Shown piece by piece: positions 27,054-35,904 of a stretch of DNA of 64,000 nt; the first letter of the stretch is position 1, and every line of letters begins with the position of its first letter. The DNA comes from JAJCZZ01 sp964569085 (lineage in GTDB: Bacteria; Gemmatimonadota; Gemmatimonadetes; Longimicrobiales; Gaopeijiaceae), in contig CAZMTA010000006.1 of the NCBI GenBank assembly GCA_964569085.1, positions 1 through 64,000 on the forward strand, in the 5' to 3' direction. The notes beneath the pieces are model-generated. The model was not told the DNA's origin. It ran no database searches and was given only the letters and a program-made list of their open reading frames with translations. Made by a program: the position numbers and the translations under genes.

Positions 27054-27758
27054 TCAGCCCTCGTCGCCCTCGTCGCCGCCCTCGTCGCCTTCGGCCTCGC
27101 CCTCGCCCTCGGGCAGCTCCTCGCCGTCCTCGCCGATGAGCTCGGGCTCCTCGGCCTCGGCCTCGGCCTCTTCCTCGTCCAGCACGGGGGCCTTCGGGAT
27201 GGCCACGGCGCAGATCGTGCGATCCGCGTCGATGGTGACCTCCACGCCCTCGCCCAGATCCAGGTCGTAGACGTGGATGGCCTCGTGCACGTCCAGCCCC
27301 GTCACGTCGATGACGATCTCCTCGGGGATCTTGGACGGGATGCACTTCACCGGGAGCTCGTGGATCACCTGCTCCAGGACGCCGCCGGAGTTCTTGACGC
27401 CGTCGGGGATCCCCTCGAGGTGGACCGGGATCTCCACGTCGACCATCACACCCGCCTGGATGCGGAGGAAGTCCACGTGGACCAGGTCGTTCTTGTAGGG
27501 GTGGGTCTGGATCTCCCGCACCAGCGTCTGGCGCGACTCGTCCCCACCGTCCACGCTGAGGTGCACGATGGTGTTCTCCACCGAGATCGTCTGGAAGAGG
27601 TGCTGCGCCTCCAGCGCGTCCAGGGAGAGAAGCTCCGTCTCCATGTCCTTGCCGTAGACGACGGCGGGCACGCGGCCGTCACGGCGGAGCTGGCGGGCGG
27701 CGCCCTTCCCGGTGTCCTCACGGGGAGCGGCGTTGAGCGTTGCGACTGTCGTGGTCAT
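27054..27758 (-). CDS. rplY: 50S ribosomal protein bL25 (CTC/TL5 long form)
   Basis: This 5S rRNA-binding protein of the long, two-domain CTC type has 234 residues (the E. coli short form has 94). The N-terminal domain has 'REDTGKGAARQLRRDGRVPAVVYG'. The beta-barrel TL5-type domain includes 'VDVEIPVHLEGIPDGVKNSGGVLEQVIHELPVKCIPSKIPEEIVIDVTGL'-like strands. A very acidic tail follows after about residue 195. It lies between prs and pth, as in many genomes. Confidence 0.95.
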   Translation of the reverse strand: MTTTVATLNAAPREDTGKGAARQLRRDGRVPAVVYGKDMETELLSLDALEAQHLFQTISVENTIVHLSVDGGDESRQTLVREIQTHPYKNDLVHVDFLRIQAGVMVDVEIPVHLEGIPDGVKNSGGVLEQVIHELPVKCIPSKIPEEIVIDVTGLDVHEAIHVYDLDLGEGVEVTIDADRTICAVAIPKAPVLDEEEAEAEAEEPELIGEDGEELPEGEGEAEGDEGGDEGDEG

Positions 27759-27842
27759 GTCCGTCTCTCTGCTTGCGCGGCTCGTTGCGGCCCCGCGTTC
27801 GATTCCAAAGGGTTCAGGCGTCCGTCCGACCTCGGACCGGTG

Positions 27843-28808
27843 CTAACTGTCCGCCGGGATCTCGAAGAGCTGGCTCACCGACTCGTTCGAGTGGATGTGA
27901 TCGATGGCCTTGGACAGCAGATCGGCCACCGACAGGATCTTCAGGTTCGGAAACCGGCGATCCTCGGGTACGTGGATGGTGTTGGTCACCACCATCTCCT
28001 CCAGGGGCGCGCCGGACAGCCGGTCCACCGCCGCCCCGCTGAAGAGGGCGTGGGTGGCGCAGGCGTAGACCTTGTTCGCGCCCCGGTCCTTCAAGGCGTA
28101 CACCGCGCTGGACAGAGTCCCGGCGGTGTCCACCATGTCGTCGGCCAGGAGGCAGGTCTTGCCCTCCACGTCCCCGACGACGTTCAGCACCTCGGCCACG
28201 TTGGCCATGGGGCGCCGCTTGTCGATGATGGCGAAGGTGGCGCCCAGGCGCTTGGCGAAGCCCCGGGCCATCTTCGCCGACCCCACGTCGGGGGCCACCA
28301 CCACCAGGTCCTCGAGCTCCAGGTCCCGGAAGTACTTCGTCAGCACCGGCGCCGCGTACAGGTGATCCACGGGAATGTCGAAGAACCCCTGGATCTGGTG
28401 CTGGTGGAAGTCGATGGAGACCACCCGGTCCGCGCCCGCGGCCACGATGAGGTTGGCGGCGAGCTTGGCCCCGATGGCCACCCTGGGCTGGTCCTTCCGG
28501 TCCTGGCGGCCGTAGCCGAAGTACGGCACCACCGCCGTGACCCTCGCCGCCGAGGCCCGCTTGGCCGCGTCGATGAGGAGGAGCAGCTCCATGATGTTGT
28601 CCGCCGGCGCGGTCGTGGGCTGGATGATGAAGACGTCCCGCCCCCGGGCGTTCCGGTCGATGCGGACGAAGATCTCCCCGTCCGCGAAGTTCCGGATGGT
28701 CACGCCCTCCGGCGACTTCCCGATGAGCTCCCCGATCTCGGTGGCCAGGGGCTTGTTGGCCCGACCGGCGAGAAGAAGGAGCGGTCCCCGTCTGAAGGTA
28801 TCGTCCAT
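27843..28808 (-). CDS. prs: ribose-phosphate pyrophosphokinase (PRPP synthetase)
   Basis: The enzyme makes phosphoribosyl pyrophosphate from ribose 5-phosphate and ATP for nucleotide, His and Trp synthesis. The 321-residue protein has 'FADGEIFVRIDRNARGRDVFIIQP', 'RVTAVVPYFGYGRQDRKD', the flexible loop region, 'DFHQHQIQGFFDIPVDHLY', and the PRPP-binding 'VVVAPDVGSAKMA' and 'LLADDMVDTAGT' motifs. A good sigma70-type promoter lies 54 nt upstream. Confidence 0.97.
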   Translation of the reverse strand: MDDTFRRGPLLLLAGRANKPLATEIGELIGKSPEGVTIRNFADGEIFVRIDRNARGRDVFIIQPTTAPADNIMELLLLIDAAKRASAARVTAVVPYFGYGRQDRKDQPRVAIGAKLAANLIVAAGADRVVSIDFHQHQIQGFFDIPVDHLYAAPVLTKYFRDLELEDLVVVAPDVGSAKMARGFAKRLGATFAIIDKRRPMANVAEVLNVVGDVEGKTCLLADDMVDTAGTLSSAVYALKDRGANKVYACATHALFSGAAVDRLSGAPLEEMVVTNTIHVPEDRRFPNLKILSVADLLSKAIDHIHSNESVSQLFEIPADS

Positions 28809-28861
28809 GTGTCCGGAACTGGAGAAAACACCGGGATGGCGCAGGGTTGTGACAGCCTGGA

Positions 28862-28890
28862 AACCTAGGAAAGGCCCGCCGGAGCGTCAA
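28862..28890 (-). promoter_or_regulatory. sigma70-type promoter of prs
   Basis: The minus strand has TTGACG (28890-28885), a 17-nt spacer and TAGGTT (28867-28862), in the gap between the secreted-protein gene and prs. Transcription would start near 28855, giving a leader of about 47 nt for the prs-rplY-pth group. Confidence 0.6.
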
Positions 28891-28914
28891 CGTGTGGCCA
28901 GCCGCCCGACACGA

Positions 28915-30915
28915 TCAGGGGGGTGAGACCTCCGCCCCGCCCCCGCCCACCCGCACCGCGAGCTCGGCCCGGAGGGGAGCGCGGCCGGGGAGCTCCGCGT
29001 CCAGCCGCAGGAGGTAGTCCCCCTCCTCCAGGCCTCCGGGATCGACCCGCACCCCGCGGAGCACCACGCCGGGGCGGTCGGGCCCCTCCTCCGCCCAGGA
29101 GAGGCGGAGCGGCTCGTCCTCGCCCAGGAGCCCCAGCCATCGCCCGGCCCGGCGGAGGAGGTTGCCGTCCTCCTTCCGGAGGGACAGGACGTAGCGGACG
29201 CCTTCGGGCCGCCATCCGAGCCCGCCCAGCTCCCACACCACGCCGAAGGGGCGGTCCGGGACGATCCACCGGCGGGGCAGCGCCCGGGCGGCGGCTCCCT
29301 CCAGCGTCGGGGCCTCCTCGGCGCCGGCCTCCACCAGGAGGAGGTCGGAGAGCCGGGCCACGTCCGGGGGGATCGTGTCCACCCGGAGCCCCACGCGGTG
29401 GCGGCCCGCTCGCCGCCGCTCCGGGCTCCACCGCTCCACCGAGACGAGCCAGCGGCCCGCCGGCGCCCGGAGGACGAGCCCGCCGTCCTCGCCCGGATCC
29501 GACAGGGTGACGCCCAGGGGAGCGGTCGGACGGGTCGGGTACCCGCCGCTCCCCGCCCGGACCCCGACCCGGCCGTCCCGCACCTCCAGCGCCGGATCGG
29601 CGGGGAGGAGGAAGAGCCCCGCCCGGTCCGGGAGCCCCGCCTGGTCCCCGGCCTCGAGCCAGGGGCGCCCGTGCTGGTGGCTCCGGTGCCGGCTGGTGTC
29701 CGCGGGAAGGAAGTGGCTCGCCACCACGGCCATCTCGTGTCCCCGGGGGAAGACCGCCAGCTGGCCGTCCATGGGAAGGAAGAGGGGTGCGTAGGGCGGA
29801 GCGTAGAGGCTCCGCGTGCGCTCCTGGCGGGGCTCGAGCTCCTCCGCCGTGGCGGAGGCCGGGTCCCGCACGGCCTCGCCTGGAGGCAGGAAGCCACGCC
29901 CCTCGGGATGGGTGTGCCCGGAGGTGGAGACCTCCCGGCCCATCTCGGGCCACCCTCGCTCCCACCCGAGGGCCCACCCGTGGCGCACCGTGAGCTCCTC
30001 CAGGTCCCGCCCCCAGGAGAGGCCGTAGGGGGTCCGGGCGCCCACCTGGCTCGTCGATACGGTCCACCGAGCGTAGTGGGCCGTCTCCCGGTCGTTGCCC
30101 GGGACGAGCCAGAGGGGATCCGCCAGGAGCCAGAAGCGCTCCAGGAAGGCCGGGCCGGCGTCCGGCTCCTCCCCCGCCCCGCCGCCGGCCCCCCTCGAGG
30201 CCGCCTCCAGCGCCGCCCGGGCGTCCCCGTCCACGGCGCGGACCGGATGGCGCCACCGACGGGCCTCCGCCGGATCCATCCCGTCCAACGCCTCAGCGAA
30301 GGCCGCGCGCGCCTCCGCCCACCGACCGGCTCCGTGATGGGCCAGGCCCTCCAGCGCCGCGCACCACCAGTCGGGATGGGCGCACCCCAGGGCCGCCTCC
30401 AGCGCCTCGTCCCAGCGGCTCGCCTCCGCGCGGTACCAGACCCGCTGCCCCGCCACCCAGTCGTCTCCGGGGAGGAGCCGGCCCACCGAGTCCAGGACGG
30501 CCAGGAGGGCGTCCCGGTGGGCGGTGAGCTCCGGGCCCTCCGGCGTCGGGACCCAGTCGCCGTCCTCCGACCAGAAGCAGAAGCGCCCCACCCGTTCCTG
30601 GCACGAGCCGCCCGAGGTGCCGCCCCGGGGGAGGGAGCGGAGGCGAAGGCGCTCGAAGCGGGCCTGGGCGTCCCGGGCGGCGCGGTGCAGCTCGGTGGAG
30701 TCCTCCGCCGGGGCCGCCTCCCGGCCGAGGGCCGAGACGCCGCTCAGGTCCGGAGGGGGCGGAGGCTCCTGGGCGGGCAGGGAGGCGCGCCCGGGCGGGC
30801 CCAGGAGGAGGCAGGCCCCCAGGAGGAGGGCACGGCCGGCGGACCGGCGGCCACGAAGTTGCCCCGCCAGGATTCGAACCTGGACCAGAAGTTCCAAAGA
30901 CTCCTGTGCTGCCAT
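28915..30915 (-). CDS. probable secreted protein of unknown function (start uncertain)
   Basis: I do not recognise this frame of up to 666 residues. A signal-peptide-like stretch (GRRSAGRALLLGACLLLGPP) is followed by a Pro-rich linker, helical repeat-like sequence at about residues 140-245, and a region with 'YGLSWGRDLEELTVRHGW' that recalls GWxTD-type exported proteins. The C-terminal half looks beta-rich. The only ATG (30915) and TTG (30897) that keep the signal peptide lie inside the tRNA-Gln gene; between the tRNA and a GTG about 100 codons further on there are only CTG codons. The true start may be CTG, or a base may be missing. Codon use is normal for the window. Confidence 0.55.
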   Translation of the reverse strand: MAAQESLELLVQVRILAGQLRGRRSAGRALLLGACLLLGPPGRASLPAQEPPPPPDLSGVSALGREAAPAEDSTELHRAARDAQARFERLRLRSLPRGGTSGGSCQERVGRFCFWSEDGDWVPTPEGPELTAHRDALLAVLDSVGRLLPGDDWVAGQRVWYRAEASRWDEALEAALGCAHPDWWCAALEGLAHHGAGRWAEARAAFAEALDGMDPAEARRWRHPVRAVDGDARAALEAASRGAGGGAGEEPDAGPAFLERFWLLADPLWLVPGNDRETAHYARWTVSTSQVGARTPYGLSWGRDLEELTVRHGWALGWERGWPEMGREVSTSGHTHPEGRGFLPPGEAVRDPASATAEELEPRQERTRSLYAPPYAPLFLPMDGQLAVFPRGHEMAVVASHFLPADTSRHRSHQHGRPWLEAGDQAGLPDRAGLFLLPADPALEVRDGRVGVRAGSGGYPTRPTAPLGVTLSDPGEDGGLVLRAPAGRWLVSVERWSPERRRAGRHRVGLRVDTIPPDVARLSDLLLVEAGAEEAPTLEGAAARALPRRWIVPDRPFGVVWELGGLGWRPEGVRYVLSLRKEDGNLLRRAGRWLGLLGEDEPLRLSWAEEGPDRPGVVLRGVRVDPGGLEEGDYLLRLDAELPGRAPLRAELAVRVGGGGAEVSPP

Positions 30916-30929
30916 TACACCACGGGGCA
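30859..30929 (-). tRNA. tRNA-Gln (anticodon UUG)
   Basis: The minus strand folds into a full cloverleaf of 71 nt. The acceptor stem is TGCCCCG/CGGGGCA, the D stem GTGT/GCAC, the anticodon stem GGAGT/ACTTC with loop CTTTGGA giving anticodon TTG, and the T arm CCAGG-TTCGAAT-CCTGG. CCA is not encoded, which agrees with the cca gene in this window. MnmA (at 1686) would thiolate this anticodon. Confidence 0.95.
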
Positions 30930-30956
30930 GGAGTGGCGACGCTCGCTCGCCGAACC

Positions 30957-30986
30957 ATGGTACCCGAAAGCGAGCGCCCCCTTCAA
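30957..30986 (-). promoter_or_regulatory. possible promoter of the tRNA-Gln gene
   Basis: The minus strand has TTGAAG (30986-30981), an 18-nt spacer and TACCAT (30962-30957), with the -10 box 27 nt from the tRNA 5' end. The -35 box overlaps the ispE stop codon. Each box matches consensus at four of six positions. Confidence 0.45.
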
Positions 30987-31909
30987 CCCCTCCCCGGGGG
31001 CGCGGCCTCCGGCTCGGGGAACCGCTCCAGCGTCCGCGCCGCCCGGGCCGGCCATCCCAGGGCCCGCTCCAGCTCCTCCGCCGCGGCTCCGGCGGAGGAG
31101 GAGTCGGGGAAGAAGGCGAAGCACGCGGCCCCGCTCCCCGAGAGGAGGGGGGCCTCCCCGCCGGCCTCGTCCAGGGCCTCGAGCGCCCGGCGCACCTCCG
31201 GGTGGGCGTCGGCCACGACGTCCTGGAAGTCGTTCCACGCCGCGGACCGGGCGTCCCCCCACGATCCGTAGGCGGCGGGGAGGGACGGCGGGCCCCCGGT
31301 CCCGGGCTCCGACCCCTCCTCGCGGGCCCGGGCCAGGGCGCCGTAGGCGGGCCCGGTGGCCACGTGGACGGGAGGGAGGACGAAGACGACGGAGGCCGGG
31401 GGAAGCGGCGTCCACGGCTCCAGCTCCTCGCCCCGGCCCCGGGCCGCGCTCAGCGGCGAGCGCCCCAGGAAGAAGGGCACGTCGGAGCCCAGGCCCGCGG
31501 CGATCTCCAGGAGCGCGCCCCGATGGAGGGCGCCGCCGCTCAGGCGGTCCAGGCAGCTCAGGACGGCGGCGGCGTCGGACGAGCCGCCGCCCAGCCCCCC
31601 GCCCGCCGGGATCCGCTTGCGCAGCCTCACCCGGACGCCGGCGTCGAGGTCGGCCCGCTCCACGAAGGCCCGGGCGGCGCGCACCGCGAGGTTGTCCTCG
31701 GGCGGCCCCAGGTCCGGGCCGTCCAGCTCGAGCGCGACGCGCCGCCCCGCCCCGTCCAGGCGGACCGAGACCTCGTCGGCCAGGGACACGGCCTGGAAGA
31801 CCGTCTCCAGCTCGTGGAAGCCGTCGGGCCGCCGGCCCCGCACCCGGAGGAAGAGGTTGACCTTGGCCGGGGCGGCCACGGCCACCCCGGGAGTCGGGTC
31901 GCCGCTCAC
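30983..31909 (-). CDS. ispE: 4-diphosphocytidyl-2-C-methyl-D-erythritol kinase
   Basis: This GHMP kinase of the non-mevalonate isoprenoid pathway has 308 residues. 'APAKVNLFLRVRGRRPDGFHELETVFQ' is the family N-terminus, 'KRIPAGGGLGGGSSDAAAVL' is the ATP-binding GHMP motif, and 'LLSGSGAACFAFF' is the C-terminal motif. The frame is open much further upstream, but family similarity begins just after a GTG at 31909 that overlaps the flippase gene's stop (GTGA), so I chose that start. It is the last protein gene of a long run of touching genes. Confidence 0.94.
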   Translation of the reverse strand: MSGDPTPGVAVAAPAKVNLFLRVRGRRPDGFHELETVFQAVSLADEVSVRLDGAGRRVALELDGPDLGPPEDNLAVRAARAFVERADLDAGVRVRLRKRIPAGGGLGGGSSDAAAVLSCLDRLSGGALHRGALLEIAAGLGSDVPFFLGRSPLSAARGRGEELEPWTPLPPASVVFVLPPVHVATGPAYGALARAREEGSEPGTGGPPSLPAAYGSWGDARSAAWNDFQDVVADAHPEVRRALEALDEAGGEAPLLSGSGAACFAFFPDSSSAGAAAEELERALGWPARAARTLERFPEPEAAPPGRG

Positions 31910-32979
31910 GCCCCGGCGTCCGGCCCCGGACCCGGCCCGTGGGGGTGCTCCCGCTCGATGACCTCCTCGACGCGCTCCTCGGCCGAGCCCACGTCCCCCA
32001 GGGAGAGCCCCAGGCGCCAGGCGTACCAGAGCCCGATGAGCGTGATGGGCACCCACCCGCCGAAGTGGTAGCCGAAGGCGAACGCCAGCGACTGGGGCGC
32101 GTCCACGCCGTAGACGTCGGTCAGGGCGAAGTCCGCCGCCGCGTGGAAGGTCCCGATGAAGCCGGGGGCCGAGGGGATGGCCACGCCGAAGCCCACCACC
32201 GCCTCGGTGAAGATGGCGGAGACGAAGCCGGTGTCGATCCCGAAGGCCATCATCCCCAGCCAGAAGGAGAGGCCGTGCCAGGTCCAGAAGAGGAACGACC
32301 AGCCCAGGGCCAGCGCCAGCAGGCGAGGGCTCCGCAGGATGGCCACCGCGTCGACGAACGCGTCCAGGGCGTCCACCACGGTCCGGGCGAGGGCCTCCGG
32401 AAGCACCGCGACCGCCATCCTCTCCACGGCGCGCACGAAGCGGTCCGGGAAGGCGGCCACGAGCACCAGCACGACCAGCACCACCGACACGGCGATGATG
32501 GCCCCCCGCAGCGCCAGCGCGCCGAAGCCCTGGGAGAGCGCCCCACCCGCCGGGAAGCCGGGCGTGAGGACCGGCAGGATCAGGAAGAGGAGGAGCACCA
32601 CGCCGTCCAGGAACCGCTCCACCACCAGCGAGCCGAACGCCGCCGACGCCGACACCGGCTCCATGCGGCTGAACGAGTAGGCCCGGGCGAACTCCCCCAC
32701 GCGGGCCGGGAGGACGTTGTTGGCCATGAAGCCGATGCTCACCCCGGCGAACCGAGCCCGGAGGGTCGTGTCCGGCTTGACCCGCGCCAGGAGCACCTTC
32801 CAGCGGAGGGCCCGGATGAAGAAGCCGAAGGTCGCCACGAACACCGACGCCCCCAGGAGGAGCATGTCCCCGCGGCGGATGCGGTCCCAGACCTCCCCGA
32901 AGGCCACGTCGTGGAGGGCCCACCAGAGGAGGAGGACCGTGACCCCCAGGCCGAAGACGGCCTTGCCCCAGTGCTTCAC
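31906..32979 (-). CDS. lysylphosphatidylglycerol synthase-like / UPF0104 flippase-domain membrane protein
   Basis: This 357-residue membrane protein has about eight helices. 'RALRWKVLLARVKPDTTLRARFAGVSIGFMANNVLPARVGEFARAY' is the family hallmark (R-W-x-xLL ... G-x-x-xN-x-x-P-x-R-x-GE). Members include the flippase part of MprF and AglD-type proteins, thought to move lipids or lipid-linked sugars across membranes. There is no synthase domain, so it is the stand-alone form. The substrate is unknown. Its ends overlap both neighbours by 4 nt (pdxJ and ispE). Confidence 0.88.
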   Translation of the reverse strand: MKHWGKAVFGLGVTVLLLWWALHDVAFGEVWDRIRRGDMLLLGASVFVATFGFFIRALRWKVLLARVKPDTTLRARFAGVSIGFMANNVLPARVGEFARAYSFSRMEPVSASAAFGSLVVERFLDGVVLLLFLILPVLTPGFPAGGALSQGFGALALRGAIIAVSVVLVVLVLVAAFPDRFVRAVERMAVAVLPEALARTVVDALDAFVDAVAILRSPRLLALALGWSFLFWTWHGLSFWLGMMAFGIDTGFVSAIFTEAVVGFGVAIPSAPGFIGTFHAAADFALTDVYGVDAPQSLAFAFGYHFGGWVPITLIGLWYAWRLGLSLGDVGSAEERVEEVIEREHPHGPGPGPDAGA

Positions 32980-33710
32980 GAGCGGTGCGCCCGGGCGCGG
33001 CGAACGATGGTGGCCATCTCGCGGACGGCCTCCTCCATGCCGGTGAACACGGCCCGGGACACCACGCTGTGCCCGATGTTGAGCTCCTCCACCTCCGGGA
33101 TGGCCGCCACCGGCGTGACGTTCTCGTACGTGAGGCCGTGGCCGGCGTGGACCGCCAGGTCGAGCTTCCGCGCCAGCGACGCGGCCCGGTCGAGACGCCC
33201 GAGCTGCTCGTCGCGCTCCGGCCCCCGGGCGTTGGCGTACTCGCCGGTGTGGAGCTCCACGGCGTCGGCGCCCATGTCCACCGAGGCCCGGATGGACTCC
33301 TCGTCGGGGTCGATGAAGAGGGAGGTCCGGACCCCGGCGGACGAGAGGCGCTCCAGGGCGGCGGCGTGGATCTCCCTGCCCCTCTTCGAACCCAGGGCCA
33401 GGCCACCCTCGGTGGTGACCTCCTCCCGCTTCTCCGGGACCAGCGTCGCCTGCATGGGCGCGAGCTCCACGGCCAGGTCGAGGATCTCCGACCCGGCGGC
33501 CAGCTCCAGGTTCAGCCCGCTGCGGACCGTCTCCGCCAGGAGGCGGACGTCCCGGTCCTGGATGTGGCGCCGGTCCTCCCGGAGGTGGACCGTGATCCCG
33601 TCGGCGCCCCCCAGCTCCGCCAGGACGGCGGCGCGGACCGGGTCCGGCTCGTCGGTCTTCCGGGCCTCCCGGACGGTGGCCACGTGGTCGATGTTGATGT
33701 ACAGCCGCAT
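32976..33710 (-). CDS. pdxJ: pyridoxine 5'-phosphate synthase PdxJ
   Basis: PdxJ condenses 1-deoxyxylulose 5-phosphate with 3-amino-2-oxopropyl phosphate in the DXP-dependent vitamin B6 pathway. The 244-residue TIM barrel starts 'MRLYINIDHVATVREAR'. It has 'GADGITVHLREDRRHIQDRD', 'TTEGGLAL', and 'VHAGHGLTYENVTPVAAIPEVEELNIGHSVVSRAV', all typical of the family. It starts 2 nt after the DUF2520 gene stops and overlaps the next gene by 4 nt. It shares the DXP precursor pool with ispE. Confidence 0.96.
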   Translation of the reverse strand: MRLYINIDHVATVREARKTDEPDPVRAAVLAELGGADGITVHLREDRRHIQDRDVRLLAETVRSGLNLELAAGSEILDLAVELAPMQATLVPEKREEVTTEGGLALGSKRGREIHAAALERLSSAGVRTSLFIDPDEESIRASVDMGADAVELHTGEYANARGPERDEQLGRLDRAASLARKLDLAVHAGHGLTYENVTPVAAIPEVEELNIGHSVVSRAVFTGMEEAVREMATIVRRARAHRS

Positions 33711-33712
33711 GG

Positions 33713-34588
33713 TCAGTCGAGCTCCTCGTCGAAGCGATCCAGGAAGGCCTGCCGGGTTGCGTCGTCCAGCCCCTCGCCCGCCAGCCGGGTCAGCTCCCGT
33801 CCGAGAAGGGCGTAGAGGCGCCGGCTGTCGTCGGGGAGGGCCCGGAGGTGCAGGCCCACCGTCTCCACGTCCCCCCGGGCGATGGGCCCGGTGACCGCCC
33901 GCTCCACGCCCAGCTCCTGCACGTTGTCCAGCGTCCCCCGCACCAGCGGAAGGAGCGCCGGAAGAGCGTCCTCGTGAGCGACGCCCGCCCGCTCCAGGAG
34001 CCGGGCGGCCGCGTCGAGGAGCGGCGGCAGGTAGTTGGCGGCCAGGACCGCGGCCGCGTGGTAGGTGGCCCGCCACGTCTCGGGCACGGTGAGCACCGAG
34101 CATCCCAGGGCCGCGGTGATGCGGCGGGCCACGGCCACCGCCTGGGGCTCCCCGGTGACGGCCACGTAGGAGCCGGGCAGCCGCTCCGCCGCGGTGACCG
34201 GGTGGGCCAGCGACTGGAGGGGATGGAAGGATCCCACCGCGTACCCCCGGGCGTGGAGGGGAGCCATGAGGTCCGTGCCCAGGGCGCCGGAGAGGTGGAA
34301 GGCCGCGCACCCCGCCGGGGCCTCGCCCTGGCCCGCCAGCGCGTGGGCCATCTCGGGCACGACGCCGTCGGGCACCGCCAGGAAGACCGCGTCGGTCCCG
34401 GGCCCGGGGGCCGTCAGGCCGAACACGTACTCCGCCAGCCCCTGGATGAAGAGGGGGTGGGCCGGAGGCTCGGGGCGGCGTCCGCACACGACGAGCTCGC
34501 CCACGGCCTCCCGCTGCACCAGCGCGTACCCCAGCGAGAGCCCCGCCCGCCCCGGCCCCACGATGAGGACCCGGCCGGCCCCGCTCAT
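33713..34588 (-). CDS. Rossmann-like and DUF2520 domain protein
   Basis: This 291-residue dehydrogenase-like protein has an NAD(P)-binding start 'VLIVGPGRAGLSLGYALV' and 'VFLAVPDGVVPEMAHAL'. A middle segment 'SFHPLQSLAHP' and 'GDPQ/GEPQA'-like sequence precede a helical DUF2520 domain from about residue 165. Such proteins resemble ketopantoate reductase and pyrroline carboxylate reductase in fold, but the substrate is unknown. The ATG overlaps the hflX stop (ATGA). Confidence 0.85.
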   Translation of the reverse strand: MSGAGRVLIVGPGRAGLSLGYALVQREAVGELVVCGRRPEPPAHPLFIQGLAEYVFGLTAPGPGTDAVFLAVPDGVVPEMAHALAGQGEAPAGCAAFHLSGALGTDLMAPLHARGYAVGSFHPLQSLAHPVTAAERLPGSYVAVTGEPQAVAVARRITAALGCSVLTVPETWRATYHAAAVLAANYLPPLLDAAARLLERAGVAHEDALPALLPLVRGTLDNVQELGVERAVTGPIARGDVETVGLHLRALPDDSRRLYALLGRELTRLAGEGLDDATRQAFLDRFDEELD

Positions 34589-35865
34589 GGCAGGCGCTCC
34601 ACCGTCACGCCCTCCCGACCGTCGAGCCGGCCCACCACCGCGCCGGGCAGGCGCGCCGTCACCGTGATGGAGCGGCCCTCGTCCTCCCGCTCCAGCACCT
34701 CGCCCTCGCGGTAGAGGGAGGCCAGCGCCTCCCCGTCCTTGGCGGGCAGACGGATCCGCACCCGCGTGAGGCGGGCCCGCATCCGCGCCTTGAGCGTCTC
34801 CTTCAGCGGCTCCAGGGAGTCCTGGACCCACGCCGAGACGAAGACGGCGGGGAGGGGCTCCAGCGCCCGCACCCGCTCCTGGAGGGAGGTGCGCTCCTCC
34901 GGGGAGAGCTTGTCCATCTTGTTGAAGACCAGGACCTGCTCCACGCCGTCGAGCTCCAGCTCCTCCAGGACCTCCCGCACCACCTGGCGCTGCTCCTCCC
35001 GGTCCGGGTGGGAGGCGTCGATGACGTGGAGGAGCACGTCGGACTCCCGGGCCTCCTCCAGCGTCGAGCGGAAGGACGCCACCAGATGGTGGGGCAGCTT
35101 CCGGATGAAGCCCACGGTGTCGGTGAGGAGGGCGCTGTAGCCCGAGCCCAGCTCCACGCTCCGGGTCGCCGAGTCCAGCGTGGCGAAGAGGCGGTCCTCC
35201 ACGAAGAGGTCGGCGCCGGACAGGGCGCGCAGGAGCGAGGACTTCCCGGCGTTGGTGTACCCCACCAGCGCCACCCGGAACTGCCCCCGGCGGCTCTTGC
35301 GCTGCACCTCGCGCGCCTTGGCCACGTCCCGGAGCTTGCTCTTCAGGTCCGCGATGCGGGTCCCGATGAGGCGCCGGTCCGTCTCGAGCTGGGTCTCGCC
35401 GGGGCCCCGGAGCCCGATGCCGCCCCGGATGCGGGAGAGGTGGCTCCACATGCGCCGGAGGCGCGGGAGGAGGTACTCGAGCTGGGCCAGCTCCACCTGC
35501 ATGCGCGCCTCACGGGAGCGGGCGCGGGTGGCGAAGATGTCGAGGATGAGCTCCGAGCGGTCCATGACGCGGACGTCCAGGATCTCCTCCAGGTTCTTCC
35601 CCTGGGCCGGGCTGAGCTCCTCGTCGAAGATGACCAGGTTGGCCTCGCTCTCCTTCACCAGCTCGCCCAGCTCCCGGGCCTTCCCCTCGCCGATGTAGAA
35701 GCGGGGGTTGGGCGCGTCCAGCCGCTGCTGGAGGCGCCCCACCACCGTCCCGCCGGCGGTGTCGGTCAGCCGCGCCAGCTCCTCGAGGTGCTCGTCGGCC
35801 AGACGGAGGTCGACCTCGCGCCCCGGCGCCCCCACCAGGACCGCCTGGTCCACGGGGGTCTGCAT
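34585..35865 (-). CDS. hflX: ribosome-associated GTPase HflX
   Basis: HflX binds the 50S subunit and splits stalled or hibernating ribosomes. The 426-residue protein has the N-terminal nucleotide-binding domain ('TVVGRLQQRLDAPNPRFYIGEGKARELGELV', 'FDEELSPAQGKNLEEIL'), 'RRMWSHLSRIRGGIGLRGPGETQLE', then a G domain with P-loop GYTNAGKSS, 'LTDTVGFIRKLPHHLVASFRSTLEE', and NKMD. The C-terminal domain is present. It begins 39 nt after the LEA2 lipoprotein gene ends. Confidence 0.96.
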   Translation of the reverse strand: MQTPVDQAVLVGAPGREVDLRLADEHLEELARLTDTAGGTVVGRLQQRLDAPNPRFYIGEGKARELGELVKESEANLVIFDEELSPAQGKNLEEILDVRVMDRSELILDIFATRARSREARMQVELAQLEYLLPRLRRMWSHLSRIRGGIGLRGPGETQLETDRRLIGTRIADLKSKLRDVAKAREVQRKSRRGQFRVALVGYTNAGKSSLLRALSGADLFVEDRLFATLDSATRSVELGSGYSALLTDTVGFIRKLPHHLVASFRSTLEEARESDVLLHVIDASHPDREEQRQVVREVLEELELDGVEQVLVFNKMDKLSPEERTSLQERVRALEPLPAVFVSAWVQDSLEPLKETLKARMRARLTRVRIRLPAKDGEALASLYREGEVLEREDEGRSITVTARLPGAVVGRLDGREGVTVERLP

Positions 35866-35904
35866 GTCGATGAGCTGGGTGGGAATCGTGGCCTCCTCGG
35901 CCGG

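Noticed and set aside
30983..33406. 807-codon frame that ends as IspE but extends through the flippase and pdxJ genes
   Set aside because: Only the part after GTG 31909 resembles IspE. The extension is in the wrong frame over two solid genes.
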